The notes beneath the pieces were generated by a model. That model did not search any database. It was given only the letters and a program-made list of their open reading frames with translations, and was not told the DNA's origin. Positions 53,914 through 64,000 of a stretch of DNA of 64,000 nt are shown piece after piece (position 1 is the stretch's first letter; the number at the start of each line of letters is the position of its first letter). The position numbers and the translations under genes were made by a program. This stretch comes from Inonotus obliquus. Its lineage: Eukaryota; Basidiomycota; Agaricomycetes; Hymenochaetales; Hymenochaetaceae. Where the stretch lies: contig JAJHTX010000013.1 in NCBI GenBank assembly GCA_032164295.1, forward strand, positions 1,178,001 to 1,242,000, given 5' to 3'.

Positions 53914-54585
53914 TAGGGATCGGCAGCGTACCGTAATGTACGGATACGGCCCGTGCGTATACAGATACGCTCTGTACTCGTATGGAGGCAGAGGACTTAT
54001 TTTACGGATCTGTATTGTACGGACAGCATTACGTATCAAGAAATCCGAATTTAGGCGTAAACGGTCGTATACGGCAAATACGGTATACGGTCACGAGAGG
54101 ATGATCAGGAGAGATGTTTACTTCATTTTGCAGTTTACGCTTGTTCGTCCGAGTTGAGGAGCATAGAAATGATGGATATATCTTCCATAACTCTTGGAAC
54201 CGACATCGAAACGTGCAATGGCGTATGAATCATCCCGTATACCGACATCACCCGGCCCGCCGGGCCCGGGCAACTTGAATGTACGAGACTTTCTGGCAGA
54301 CATACCATTGAAATCGGTGAGGTTCCCATCCAGTCTCTCGGGCAAGCATACTAAGCGTCTCGGAGCGACACAAGACCATCCCCGATCAATGATTCTTGAT
54401 GTACCTTTCCTCGTTTCTTAAGAATTCCTCTTGCTACCGTGCATACGACCGTATTCTGTATACGCCCGCTGCGTATCCGTACCCTGCTTGGATATGAAGA
54501 GTACGGTGACGTACAGTACGGCTCGTATGCCGTAGGAGGTCTTAACTTTACGCGCGTACCCGTATACGTACGCTGCCGATCCCTA
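53914..54585. mobile_element. Non-autonomous hAT-like element, 672 bp
   Basis: Terminal inverted repeats of 18 perfect bases, TAGGGATCGGCAGCGTAC, flanked by the 8-bp duplication GCAAGGGG (53906-53913, 54586-54593). Both features are standard for hAT transposons. Subterminal regions are rich in TACGGATACG-like words on both sides. There is no transposase. The insertion is about 14 bp after the predicted splice acceptor of exon 2 of the NTPase gene. Confidence 0.88.
54118..54417 (-). pseudogene. Exon-like open frame inside the hAT element
   Basis: On the minus strand a frame is open for about 100 codons between a TAA at about 54418 and the stop at 54118. It contains RIIDRGWSCVAPRRL, DGNLTDFNGMSARKS and DDSYAIARFDVGSKSYGRY and has the feel of a real exon, but has no good ATG. 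It occupies the middle of the element between the repeat-rich ends, so it may be a captured host fragment. Function not recognised. Confidence 0.45.
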
Positions 54586-55332
54586 GCAAGGGGATGGGGC
54601 TGAAAAAATGCTTGCGGAGAGTCAATCAACGCGGCCTCAAACATGTAAATCACGACTCACGGTCATTCATGAATTCCATGACATTGTCTACCCAAGTAGC
54701 TTCACCAATGGAAGTGTCTACTAGCAAATTGTCTAGCTTTTGCAGCAAATCGTCGCGTTTGTCTTCATGAAGCATGTTCAATCGGGAAGTACAGGTGTTG
54801 TCGTTCAAGAGACTTTTGTCCACTTTTGTATCCATACCCTGATCCATACACGCCGAGAGGAATTCCACTACCGCTGCTGCGGTGAGACGTACAACGAGCG
54901 CCCGTCTCTTAGTTCCTTTCATTTGGAGGGCAATGGATAGAAGGATCTTGGCTTCGCTCAGTTTCTCCTGCCAGGAATTGGTTGTGTGGACGTCAGCGAC
55001 CATATTCGAGTCGTGATCAGAGCTACCTTGGTCAGACTTATTCATGACCTCCTTGACTGATAAACTTGTGGGTCTCGGTGCACGTAAGGATGGTGGGAAG
55101 GTTCAAGTCGGTGTCCAGCCACACATCCGAGTCGTTCCTCACGAGCCTATTGGTTATTTTATCGTGATCAGTGATCGACGCACATCCACATCTGAAGCCT
55201 CTTGGCACCAAATTAAAGGGTATGATTCAGGACATTACATAACAGCTCATGTTCAATGACAATGACAATACTTCAAAATTGATTTCTGTGTTAGGCTCCG
55301 TGCTACGCGGAAATTGGAAGGAAGAAGTGCCT

Positions 55333-56713
55333 CTACAAATTATCACTCTTCCACTCGGTCCATTTATCCTGGTACTTGCGCTCGGTTTCCGCATCCGCAA
55401 ACGGATAATCGATGTATCCTTCTGGCAACCCAACTGAGTAGAACAAATCACGCTTGTACGGTGACAACTGGGTATTGTTTCTGACGCGTACGGGCAAGTC
55501 GGGCTTCAAGAATTGAAGAAAGGTGGGATGGGGGTGAGTACACAACGAGTAGCGCATAATTGCTGTCTGACATACATTTGAAATGAAATTCCTTCCAAAC
55601 GCAACAAGTCCTCCATCCTTCTCTGCTTGTTGTATCGCACCCTCCGGTATGTACCCGCCCGCGCTTATGAAAATGGCGTTACGCTCGGCAGTATCAGGTC
55701 CTTTCCATATGGCACGAAGAAAGTCGTTTGACTCGCCCTCCAGCGGTGTGCGATCCCAGGCAGCGGCTACGCGGGGTTCGACGACGTGCAAGTAAGCAAG
55801 GCGTGGATGAGCCTCCCTGATACGTGCAACGAGCGATGCGAACGTTGGTTCAGGGTGATCCATCTTCATATCTTGACGACCGCTTAGCAACCTGTTTTCC
55901 AGAAAATGAGGGTTTCTTACCCTGGTAAGTGTTGAACGGACTCAGTCGAATACTCGTCTTCTCTTCCCCCACGGTACTTGCTATCTTTTTAACCACTTCA
56001 AGGGCGAACCGGATCCGATTCTCGATACTTCCTCCCCACTGGTCAGTACGCTTGTTAGAAACGTCCTGTGTAAACTGGTCGATCAAGTACCCATGGGCGC
56101 CGTGAATCTCGACGCCGTCGAAGCCTGCACGGTGAACGGCGTTATGCGCGGCTTGACCGTAGAGATCTATGTATTCAAGAATCTCCTCGTGCGTTAGTGG
56201 ACGAGGCTTTATACCATCGGATCGATCACTAAGAGGGATGTCGGAAGAGGACACGTATGGATGCGGTCCGCCTGGATTTGCCGGGCAGTCGGGTTGCTCG
56301 AGAAATGTAGGGATAGCCGCACGCCCCGTTGCCCAAAGCTGGAGGAAAATGAAAGACCCCTGCGCGTGAACTGCATCGACAATCTATTTCTTTTATTTAG
56401 CTGCTTAAATCGGATACGGGATGGTCTGCCAAACTTCCACCTTCTTGTATCCTGCAATCTGCTCTTCGCTCCAGATGCCCGGAAGGTTGTTATATCCACC
56501 TGCCTTAGCAGCAATCATGGTGGCTTCAGCAATTAGCAGCGTTCCAGGAACACTTGCACGCTGAGCATAATACTCTACCGAAAGGCTTGACGGCACGTGC
56601 GCATCATCTGCGCGAAATCTTCCTAGTGGTGCAAGGACAATGCGGTGAGAAAGCTCGACGTTCCCTACGCGGATGGGCTGGAAGAGTTTTGCCTTTGTCC
56701 GGTCGTCAGACAT
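55333..56713 (-). CDS. OYE-like NADH:flavin oxidoreductase, intact (unit 2)
   Basis: Four exons join in frame to 400 residues: 56713-56441, 56383-55921, 55871-55576, 55503-55333. It is an FMN-binding TIM-barrel enzyme of the Old Yellow Enzyme/12-oxophytodienoate reductase family, which reduces activated C=C bonds with NAD(P)H. The motif VEIHGAHGYLIDQF gives the substrate-binding pair H185/H188 and Tyr190; RTDQWGGS and FISAGGY (phosphate-binding region) follow. The length is normal. The partner copy at 40458-41330 is truncated. In a metabolite locus it could saturate an enone or quinone-like intermediate. Confidence 0.9.
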
Positions 56714-57728
56714 CTAGTAATTGGACATTAGAAGGTACGATGGGTGGCTAGGACTCTCGTGGCACCTACTTTCTCCTGCAGGAAGACTGAGCCGGCCTGC
56801 ATAAGCGCAAAGGTCGCAGATCAAGGTTTACCCATATTTATGCATATGAATTCCGCCATAGTCCATGTACAGACCGTCGCTTTAGACATTGGTATCGGTC
56901 ACCAGCCATGACATTAGAAACTGGCGTTTCAATCATCCGCAGTGAAATCTGACTAATCCGTGCCTTTAATCTTACAAAAAAGGCCACGATACTTACTATC
57001 TCCAGTTATAAAATCTCTTTTAGTCCTAACTCTCTCACCTTAACGGGCTTTGTAGCGGATACTATCGAAGCGAAACGAAAGCTTTCACTCGTTGACTTAT
57101 TGTGTGAGTCATAGATCCTGGGAATGTCGAGGTCGCCGCTTTGGCTTATCTGCGCAATGATCTCTGCTGAACAGCCTAGTACTTTCAGGCCGTAGGATGT
57201 TGCTATGTGAAAGCCGACCCTGGTTATCTTCCACTAACTCTCCTCTACTTTAACGAAGAACGTTCGGTGAACATCGTAGGTCATGATATCTCAGCACCAA
57301 CGCAATACAATACAGCGGCACCGGTCTGCAAGTATCAAAGTAGATGGAAATTTGTCAATATTGTATCGTCGTATCGTATCTAAGAAAGGAATACACCAAC
57401 TTGTATAGCTAGGAAACGAAGCTCTTCCTGCAAGTAAAATTGTCTCTCATATGCGATGAAGGAGATAATCATTGCTCACCCGTAAATTTCAGTATCATCG
57501 GTCATGGTAGGGCAGGTCCGAATCGCCGCGGCGAAGACGTGGGTGGTGTACTGATCTGTGAACAGAAAAGGACCTTCCTAGTTCGGACGATCATGTCGAT
57601 CGGCACCACGAAACGCGATCACGTGCAGATTACTGGACCCTTTTAAGACTTCCTTTGTGCAACTAACGCGCATCCACATCCTTCAACTCGTACTACCACC
57701 TCTCAAATCTCGAAATATCTCATCAGAC
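56714..57728. other. Divergent spacer between OYE and family gene
   Basis: No gene seen. From about 57500 the sequence is the conserved upstream region of the family gene, with CACGTG at 57620-57625, 104 bp before ATG 57729. Confidence 0.45.
57620..57625 (+). promoter_or_regulatory. CACGTG box upstream of family gene, unit 2
   Basis: Same context (CGCGATCACGTGCAG) and almost the same distance to the ATG as in units 0 and 1. Confidence 0.55.
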
Positions 57729-59394
57729 ATGCCAAAGAGTGGAAAATACGGTGGTAGGCTACCCTGGAAGGTAGAGGCACCAATTATAGCCTCGCCCTTC
57801 ACCGATTTGCCCATCACGGATGGTACGCAAGAGTAAGGGCACAGTTCTTATACCATTTCGATTACTTCCTTGACTGGATATCTCCTGCTTATTTCAGAGA
57901 GATGGCAGAGAGCTCGGAGGATGCACGGAGTGGGATGTATTATCCTAAGCACCCGATTACGGGTCGAGCGAAGCGTCGGCCATGGAGGGGAGAAGGTACC
58001 ATTAACCTTCGCCTTCGAGTGAGAAGACGGAGGAAAGCCGACGGACATCAAAGAGAAGATGGTCCCAAAGGTGATGCTGTCACCCTAGAATCGAGAAGGT
58101 GAGTCTTATCGAAGTCCAGACACGACACACATACATTAAATGCACACTTAGTCGGCAGACAGGGAGAGCAGAGCAGACACGCGGTGAGCTCAGCCATGCG
58201 GAAAACAACGCTTGCTCGGGACAGCTACCTGGAGCGCAGACCGTGTGTCAAGAGGCTGTCGGCTACTCCAACTCCCAATCACCGATTTGGGGAATCCAAA
58301 GGTAGGCGCATAGGCACGGACTTGTCTTGTGTAGGCAATTTTACTCACGTTTATTACCAGTGGCAGTCCGACTTTCCCTTTGGAAGAACGTCCATCTGCA
58401 GACGTTGACGACAATCGGGCGGGATTGAATCGTCAGATCATGGATGGGTCGATGCCATATCATCCACACCTTGGACATTGTCTCACGACCCAAGATCCCA
58501 GACTTCTCGGTCCAGTAGAGGACATCGCAACATCCGGGAGCTCGCCTGCTTCCGGACATCCGTATCGCTCCGCAGACTCTGACGAAGGTCACATGGATGG
58601 GCCACTGCAGTGCCATCCATACCAAGGTCGAATACTCGGTGCAGTAGAGGCCACCGCAGCTATTGGGGATTCGTACGCTTCTGGAGCTCCTCGTCAATGT
58701 CCTGCATTTAGTAGTACTGAAGACCCAAAGGCCCTCCCGTAAGTAGCTAATACAAACCACTTCCATATAGAAACTTCAATAATGACTGAATTTAGGAACG
58801 AGGTTTTTGGATACTTGAGGACCAGTCAGGAGCATGCCGTACGGTCTTCATCCTTTCAGCCATTTGGTGAAAACCAAACAAGTAAAAAACATGAAGAAAA
58901 CACACACAGACAGAAAGTCTGCAGCGTGAACCAAGCCTGCTTATCGCAAGGGACCAGCGATAAACGGAGCTCAGGACAACCCGTTGTCGCGGAGAGCGCG
59001 GGTTACGCCTGGCATTCTTGGCCAGGAAGCCAGTTGCCTTATGGAGCGCCTGGACAGAATGACACAGTCCAGCCAGTTGGCAACTCGGATGGTTTATCTG
59101 CGCAGAATGCATTCGCAGCCCCGTCCAGCAACCAGTAAGTAGTGTAATCTCCCCTCCCATCATCGACTCATCTGCTGCTTTTATAGATTTGAGCCTGCGT
59201 CAAATTATGCCAGTGGTTGCTCAGCGCCTCCCGAGTTACATGCGGCCGGTGACCAGTATTGGGCGCAACACCATTCAGCGCCCCTCTCGTACGATAACGC
59301 TCCGTATGTCGACGAGGCGTACTGGGAGTCGTACTGGGAATGGTACTGTGAGTGGTACGCGTACGCGGCAAATCATCCAGAGCATCTCTGTTAA
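57729..59394 (+). CDS. Unidentified Tyr/Trp-tailed family protein, unit 2 copy
   Basis: Six exons join in frame to 455 residues: 57729-57822, 57900-58098, 58152-58301, 58361-58738, 58796-59134, 59187-59394. Exons 1, 2, 3 and 6 have exactly the lengths of the unit 1 copy. Exon 4 is 129 nt longer and exon 5 is 9 nt longer, both multiples of three. The extra part in exon 4 (around 58520-58640) also exists in the unit 0 copy, so unit 1 lost it. Same basic N-terminus, Ser/Pro/Gln-rich body and aromatic tail (DEAYWESYWEWYCEWYAY). In-frame length change with preserved splice sites is good evidence of selection on the protein. Function unknown. Confidence 0.75.
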
Positions 59395-59639
59395 GCAGGA
59401 CGGGGCAGACGAAGACTCACAATCGAGTGACGGCTATATTCCACAGCCCGTTCCAGTATCACATCCACCTATCTGTTTTATACCCACTAAGTTCATGCTG
59501 GGTGGAGAGCGGACGTACTAATGTCGATAACGTTGCGAGAGACGAGACGTCGTTCGTGTAGCACTCTCGTGCTAAGGTCATCAGAGAGTCTGGCTTGGGG
59601 TAGGAACGTTTCGGATTTATGCACACCTCCTATCGTTAT

Positions 59640-60594
59640 CGTTGTGTTGTCGGGAGATGAGGAGATGGGTTCACAAGGTTGAAGATATCGATGAGTTGGG
59701 TGGTTTTACTAATTTTCTTTTTTCAGTAATCTATATCACGTGATTTATTCTTTTTTTTTCAAAGATGTGTCTAATTTATCGTTGGCACAGTAAAGTATCG
59801 TGTTGTAAGTGATATAATCTAGTACGTCTACGAGACTTGTACACTCAGACTTGTGGAAAATTGGATGATCGTGTACATAATTGCGTTGAGCTCCGAGTTG
59901 TGAGAAAGCTATTTCGAGGGCTCAGCTGCCCTTAACTCAATGGTTAAAGGCAAAGGTAGTAGATAAGGACTTGCTGAGTGGCGCAGTAATAATGCAAATA
60001 AGAAGACTTTGGTTGGGACAAGCCAAATCCAAGATTGGAACGCGATCACGTATAGCTACTTCAAGTTTTGAGAGTGCTGCAATTATTATTAACGTGCAAC
60101 CACATCCTTCAACTCGTACTGCCACACTTCATATCTCGAAATGAATCACCAGACATACCCAAGAGTATTAAGTAAAGTGATAGGCTGCCTTGGAAGATAG
60201 AGGCACCAACCATAGCCTCGCCCTTCACCGATTGACCCATCACTGATGGTACGGGAGAGTAAGGGCACAATTCTCATACCATTTCGGTTACTTCCTTGAC
60301 CAGATATCTGCTGTTTATTTCAGAGATATCGCGGAGAGCTCGGAACATGCGCAGGGTGGGATGTATTATCCTATGCACCCAATTACAGGTCGAGCGAAAC
60401 GTCGGCCATGGGGGAAGGTACCCTCAACCTTTGAAGGAGGAGACCGGGAAAACCGATGAGCATCAAAGGGAAGATATTCCTAAAGGCGACGCGTTCGCCT
60501 CTGCTTCGAGAAGGTAAGTCTCAGCGAAGGTCAGGGTCACTCACGGATACTCAATGTATCACTTAGCCGGCAGACAGGCCTAGGGAGAGCCGGG
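59640..60594 (+). pseudogene. Decayed family fragment (unit 2), halogenase missing
   Basis: 59640-60050 follows the unit 1 sequence 43290-43790, including a TATATCACGTGAT motif. 60130-60520 has remnants of the family start (CACCAGACATACCCAAGAG, no ATG) and of exon 2. After a splice-like AAGGTAAGTCTCAGCG the sequence jumps at about 60590 to methyltransferase exon 1, so the halogenase gene present in unit 1 has been deleted. Confidence 0.55.
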
Positions 60595-60855
60595 CGACAA
60601 GAGTAGCTCTAGAAATGGGTTCTCGTCTAAAGTAAGTCGTACCTCACATCACCTCTTATTTCATGTCGTTCTGCTGGCATCACTGACCTTGATCAACTCA
60701 ATCAGTCCGGTGCAAATGGAATTGTGGATAAGGGTACTGAGGGGGGAGATGGAGATATCGTATAGGTTATAACGAGCGCTGCCGCTCAGCTTGCTGTGCT
60801 CGTTCGACCCCCCGCGCAGGTCTCACTCGAGGTGGCTACCGGCGTGAGCACGTTG
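60595..60855 (+). pseudogene. O-methyltransferase relic (unit 2)
   Basis: Matches the end of exon 1, intron 1 and exon 2 of the gene at 48261-50665 (GACAAGAGTAGCTCTAGAAA... to GGTGGCTACCGGCGTGAG), then jumps to sequence matching 50711 onward, the 3' flank. Exons 3-9, including the SAM and catalytic motifs, are gone. In the kept part GTACAGGTT has become GTATAGGTT, a nonsense C-to-T change. Confidence 0.85.
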
Positions 60856-61227
60856 ATGGACTGATGGAAAACGTTGCTGACAAAAGTGGGTACGATTAAG
60901 TTTCGATTCCTTATGATAAATACTTGAGGCACTCATCACTACTTCCCCTTCACTAATTATGCATGATGTTTGTGTGTTGCGAGTACCTTGCATAGGACAA
61001 ATTAAATCAGTGCGGGAACTACTTGATGAAGGTCTGAGAGAATAACCGTGTTCATGAGCTTTCCCGATTACATTGCAAGTGGAGTACAAAATATTACTTG
61101 ATGATACATATACAAAAAGAAGAGAGTATTGAGTCAAAGTGAGAAAGATGCTAGAGGAACATGTGTCGACACATGTAACCCTGAAAAGACGCGTACGTAA
61201 GAGCAGTGAAGAGAATACACCGTGCTT

Positions 61228-64000
61228 TTACTTTTTGAGACGTGGGCTCTGACGCGCAGGTGCCTTTCCTTTCCCCTTCCCCTTTTGCTCCCCTGTTTCC
61301 TCCCCAGTCTCCTTTCCGTTTCCTTTTCCTGTCCCCTTTCCTGCCCCCTTTCTTGCCCTCTTTACCTTCCTTCCTTCCTTTCCACTTCTCGCTGTATTCG
61401 CCTCGTCGCTCGACGTGCTTGCCTGATTTGATTCAGTGGCCGAATCGGAGTCAAGCTCCCTCTCGACACTGCACAAATCATTCAGCTGTGAAACCTGCTT
61501 CGCCATCTCGTACAGTTCCGGTTGTGCGAATTCTTCTCTATCGATATTGAGATCAGGAGAGAACTTCCAGAATGCCGGGTCTTCCCCTAAACAAGGAGTC
61601 ATACGTCGCAGAAACTCTTTGGCTCTGTATTCGCCTGGGGGAATATATGGAGCATTCCATCCCTGCGAATGATCAAGTAAAACATTCCAGGCTTCTTGCG
61701 CGCGGCTCGATGTTCCTCCGATACATGGGAGAATGTCGCTGTTGATACCGGCACACCAGATGTCCACTGCGAGGTAGGATTTTCCACCTTCAACCTTGAC
61801 GGACGTTACCCTTCCCGTGATGGAAGGCTTCGAGGCTGCCAAAGCAAAGAAGACCCTCACAACGGGTGGTAGATATGTAGTCGTTTTGTCGACGATGCCG
61901 AGACTGTGCTGTTCCATATTATCCAGGAGTCCCCAGATAGGTACGTCAGTATATTTTGGATCGTTCTTTATCTGAAAGATTATGCCGCTAGTGAGGATAC
62001 GGGATATTGTGTCGTGAAAGGAGAAGGGAGTGACTACGTCCACGGCTGCCTGGCAGTTAGCGCAGAGCAAAGCAGCACCGCGCATCATCAGCCCAGAAAG
62101 ATATTGACGCTTCAACACGGAGTGCTGGAAGCACTTGATGAAGTGATTGAAATGCATACGCGTATCTTTGAAGGTATTGTCTATGACATCCTGTATCCCA
62201 TCGATTTCCCCAAATAGAGCACGTAGGAAGTCGGGAACGGTAAATACACGATCCCACTCGAGTAATGTCGGTTCTACTGGATGGCGGAGGTACCCTGGGG
62301 GCTCGGTCGAGAAGGATGCAGCATCGCGTAGCCTTACACTCTTCCACATTTCCTCGTTATTCTTCCTGGAGACAGCTTCGTCCCTCGCCAGAAGCAAGAT
62401 CAGAAGCGCCACTAATTCACCTCTGTCACCTTTATTTACTGAGAAGCCGCCAAGAATGATTTTCATTGCAGGGACAATCATGTCGACGCGGTTCTTCATT
62501 ACCACGAACGATGCTTCTGAGAGAACCGGCTCCGAAGAAGACATGCTAACCATAGATTCGTCTTCTGGGTCAAGGCGCACACATATGCGCATATGGTTCT
62601 CCACAAATCTATACTGAAACGGACTTGTACTTTGAAATTCGATGGGGAGCCGGTGGCAGAGACATGCTATCATCTGGTCGTCGGTGATGTGCCACGAATC
62701 GTCTATTGCGGTCCAATTGAGAAGTTTTATGACTACGAAGCGCATCGCGTCACGGCGAACCAGGAACTTCGCTTGCGCATCGTCGTAATCGTCTGTAGAC
62801 AATGCAGAGGTTGAAATTTCGCCGCGTGAGATGGCGACCTCACTCGTCCACTTGTCAACACGCGTCGCCCACCTGGATCGCATCGATCATAAGTAACATT
62901 CTCGGAGCGGTGCAGGGTGTTACACATACAGGGGTCTTCCCAGGTGCATCATGGTCCATTCCGATGCTGCTTTCTGGACTGTCATCTCTCCTTCAGCAAG
63001 TGCAATTTTTTCAGCGTCAAAACCATCAAAGATGCATCCTGTGAATGCAGGGTTTAATTTTAAACGCCTCTCCGTAATCCTCGCCGATCCATCTGGGAGT
63101 CCGGACGGGGACAAGAACGGCGCGATACGACCAGTCGTAGACAGGAATAAGGTGAAGAAAGGAACAGCCCTCAGTGAATTTAGCCGTCTACGGAGAGTGT
63201 TAAAGATAGGAGGGTTTCCGCTGCCATCTTGCCTAGTGGTGAGCATCGCAGATTCGTCGAACGCAATAACGAAGACCAGCTCGGACGACCCTTTTGTTTG
63301 TAGCGACTTAAGCTTGTTGGTAAGAGACTTGCCAGCCTGTGCCTGGCCCAGAGTCCCTCGCTTAGCCGAATCAGTGGCTGGCTGTTGAGATTCTCTTAGA
63401 AACATATGAAGTACAAGGAAGTGAAGGGACGCACAGAACCGATGAGCTTAAGAGCTCGGTTGATTACTTCTGTGTAAAACCCAAGGCGATAGTCGTTAGG
63501 TTCCTCGTATGATTGACCTTCTGTCATGAGTCGCCTGAACGTGGCTGAGACCTCACGATACATGCCCCGTGGATTCGAGTTTCCGGGTCGGATATCAAGA
63601 ACGATTTTTTCTATTCTCGACTCCGTTATCGCAAAGAGTGCCGAAAAGAATGCGTCTATCCGGTTAATTGCATAAGGCTCGTTGAGCTGTCGTGGCGTAG
63701 TCGGCAGAAGTCGCATCGACTCCAACAAGTACTGTCGAACATCAGCATCGGCTGGTGGAAAGCCTGGATAAACAAAACAGTCTGAGGTTGCTCCGTAATG
63801 TCGCATAAAGTGACCTACCACTTGTCCTTGCGCGTCTCAGACATATAGGAATGACGAAATGTTCGGTGCCGAGTTGATCAACCATACGCGATTTTCCGGT
63901 GCCAGATGATTGAATGATCGCGCACATGTTTGCATACCGGTCCTTGTGCCTCGTCTCGTAGGCGTACAACCTTTTAATATGTTTCCAAAGTTCCTCGTGC
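61228..64000 (-). CDS. P-loop NTPase with KG-rich tail, unit 2 copy (5' end off window)
   Basis: Partial: the N-terminal exon lies beyond 64000. Visible from the N side: RHKDRYANMCAIIQSSGTGK (Walker A, about 63900), a second exon with FSALFAITESR and RLGFYTEVINRALKLIGS, Walker B VFVIAFDESAML followed by FTLFLSTTGR (sensor-like), then a large exon from about 62874 to 61228 with WATRVDKWTSE and a tail of GKGTGKGNGKETGEE repeats ending SPRLKK. No stop interrupts these frames. The family resembles Crinkler/RHS-associated P-loop proteins that are expanded in basidiomycetes; a nuclear, DNA-linked role is inference from the basic tail. Near-identical to 51024-53900 apart from the lesions there. Confidence 0.72.

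Larger units (their letters stand above)
51024..55045 (-). pseudogene. P-loop NTPase with KG-rich tail, unit 1 copy (broken)
   Basis: The protein starts MNKSDQGSSDHD (ATG 55045). It has a Walker A, QSSGTGKSRMVDQL (about 53650), Walker B VFVVAFDESAML (about 53020), a long C-terminal domain, and a tail of KTTGKAKGKG repeats ending SRLKK. The layout matches large basidiomycete families related to Crinkler/RHS-associated NTPases; the assignment is by eye. It is broken twice: a hAT element is inserted in the start of exon 2 (8-bp duplication at 53906-53913 and 54586-54593), and near 53392 a lost base creates a stop after TALFK where the unit 2 copy reads on (SALFAITESR). Confidence 0.75.

Overview
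The window reads as nuclear DNA of a mushroom-forming basidiomycete (Agaricomycetes). The evidence is: protein genes split by many short GT-AG introns, a chromodomain Ty3/gypsy element, a DUF6533 membrane protein, fungal flavin-dependent halogenases, and an expanded family of P-loop NTPases with lysine/glycine-rich tails. There are no bacterial operons, no CRISPR array, and no rRNA or tRNA that I could recognise.

Left part (1-15.6 kb): a nest of transposons. A non-LTR (LINE) element is cut into pieces by two copies of a 1.3-kb GGTACCG-rich repeat (4-bp target duplications ACGT and ACGC). One of those copies is itself split by a 6.36-kb chromovirus with LTRs that I read as identical, a GCCCA target duplication, intact gag and pol frames, and the hallmarks of Tf1-type self-primed reverse transcription.

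Middle and right (15.6-64 kb): an amplified, rearranged gene block. The inferred ancestral order is OYE-like flavin oxidoreductase, an unidentified Tyr/Trp-tailed gene family, a fragment of that family, flavin-dependent halogenase, O-methyltransferase, P-loop NTPase. Unit 1 (40.5-55.0 kb) and unit 2 (55.3-64 kb) are tandem copies. Unit 0 (15.6-31.4 kb) is an inverted partial copy (halogenase plus family gene) split by about 9.4 kb of DNA transposons. The units have decayed in complementary ways. OYE is truncated in unit 1 and intact in unit 2. The O-methyltransferase is intact in unit 1 and a relic in unit 2. The halogenase is intact in units 0 and 1 and deleted in unit 2. The NTPase is broken in unit 1 by a hAT insertion and a frameshift, and open in unit 2 up to the window edge. 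A single-copy 508-aa salicylate-hydroxylase-like FAD monooxygenase and a DUF6533 gene lie between units 0 and 1.

The enzyme set (two halogenases, FAD monooxygenase, O-methyltransferase, OYE reductase) suggests a chlorinated, methoxylated aromatic or polyketide metabolite locus. No backbone synthase lies in the window, so the product is inference. The most novel items are: the Tyr/Trp-tailed gene family with its fixed upstream CACGTG box; the composite palindrome and 9-kb TIR element carrying a mitotic-cyclin pseudogene; the hAT element carrying an exon-like frame; and the self-priming chromovirus.
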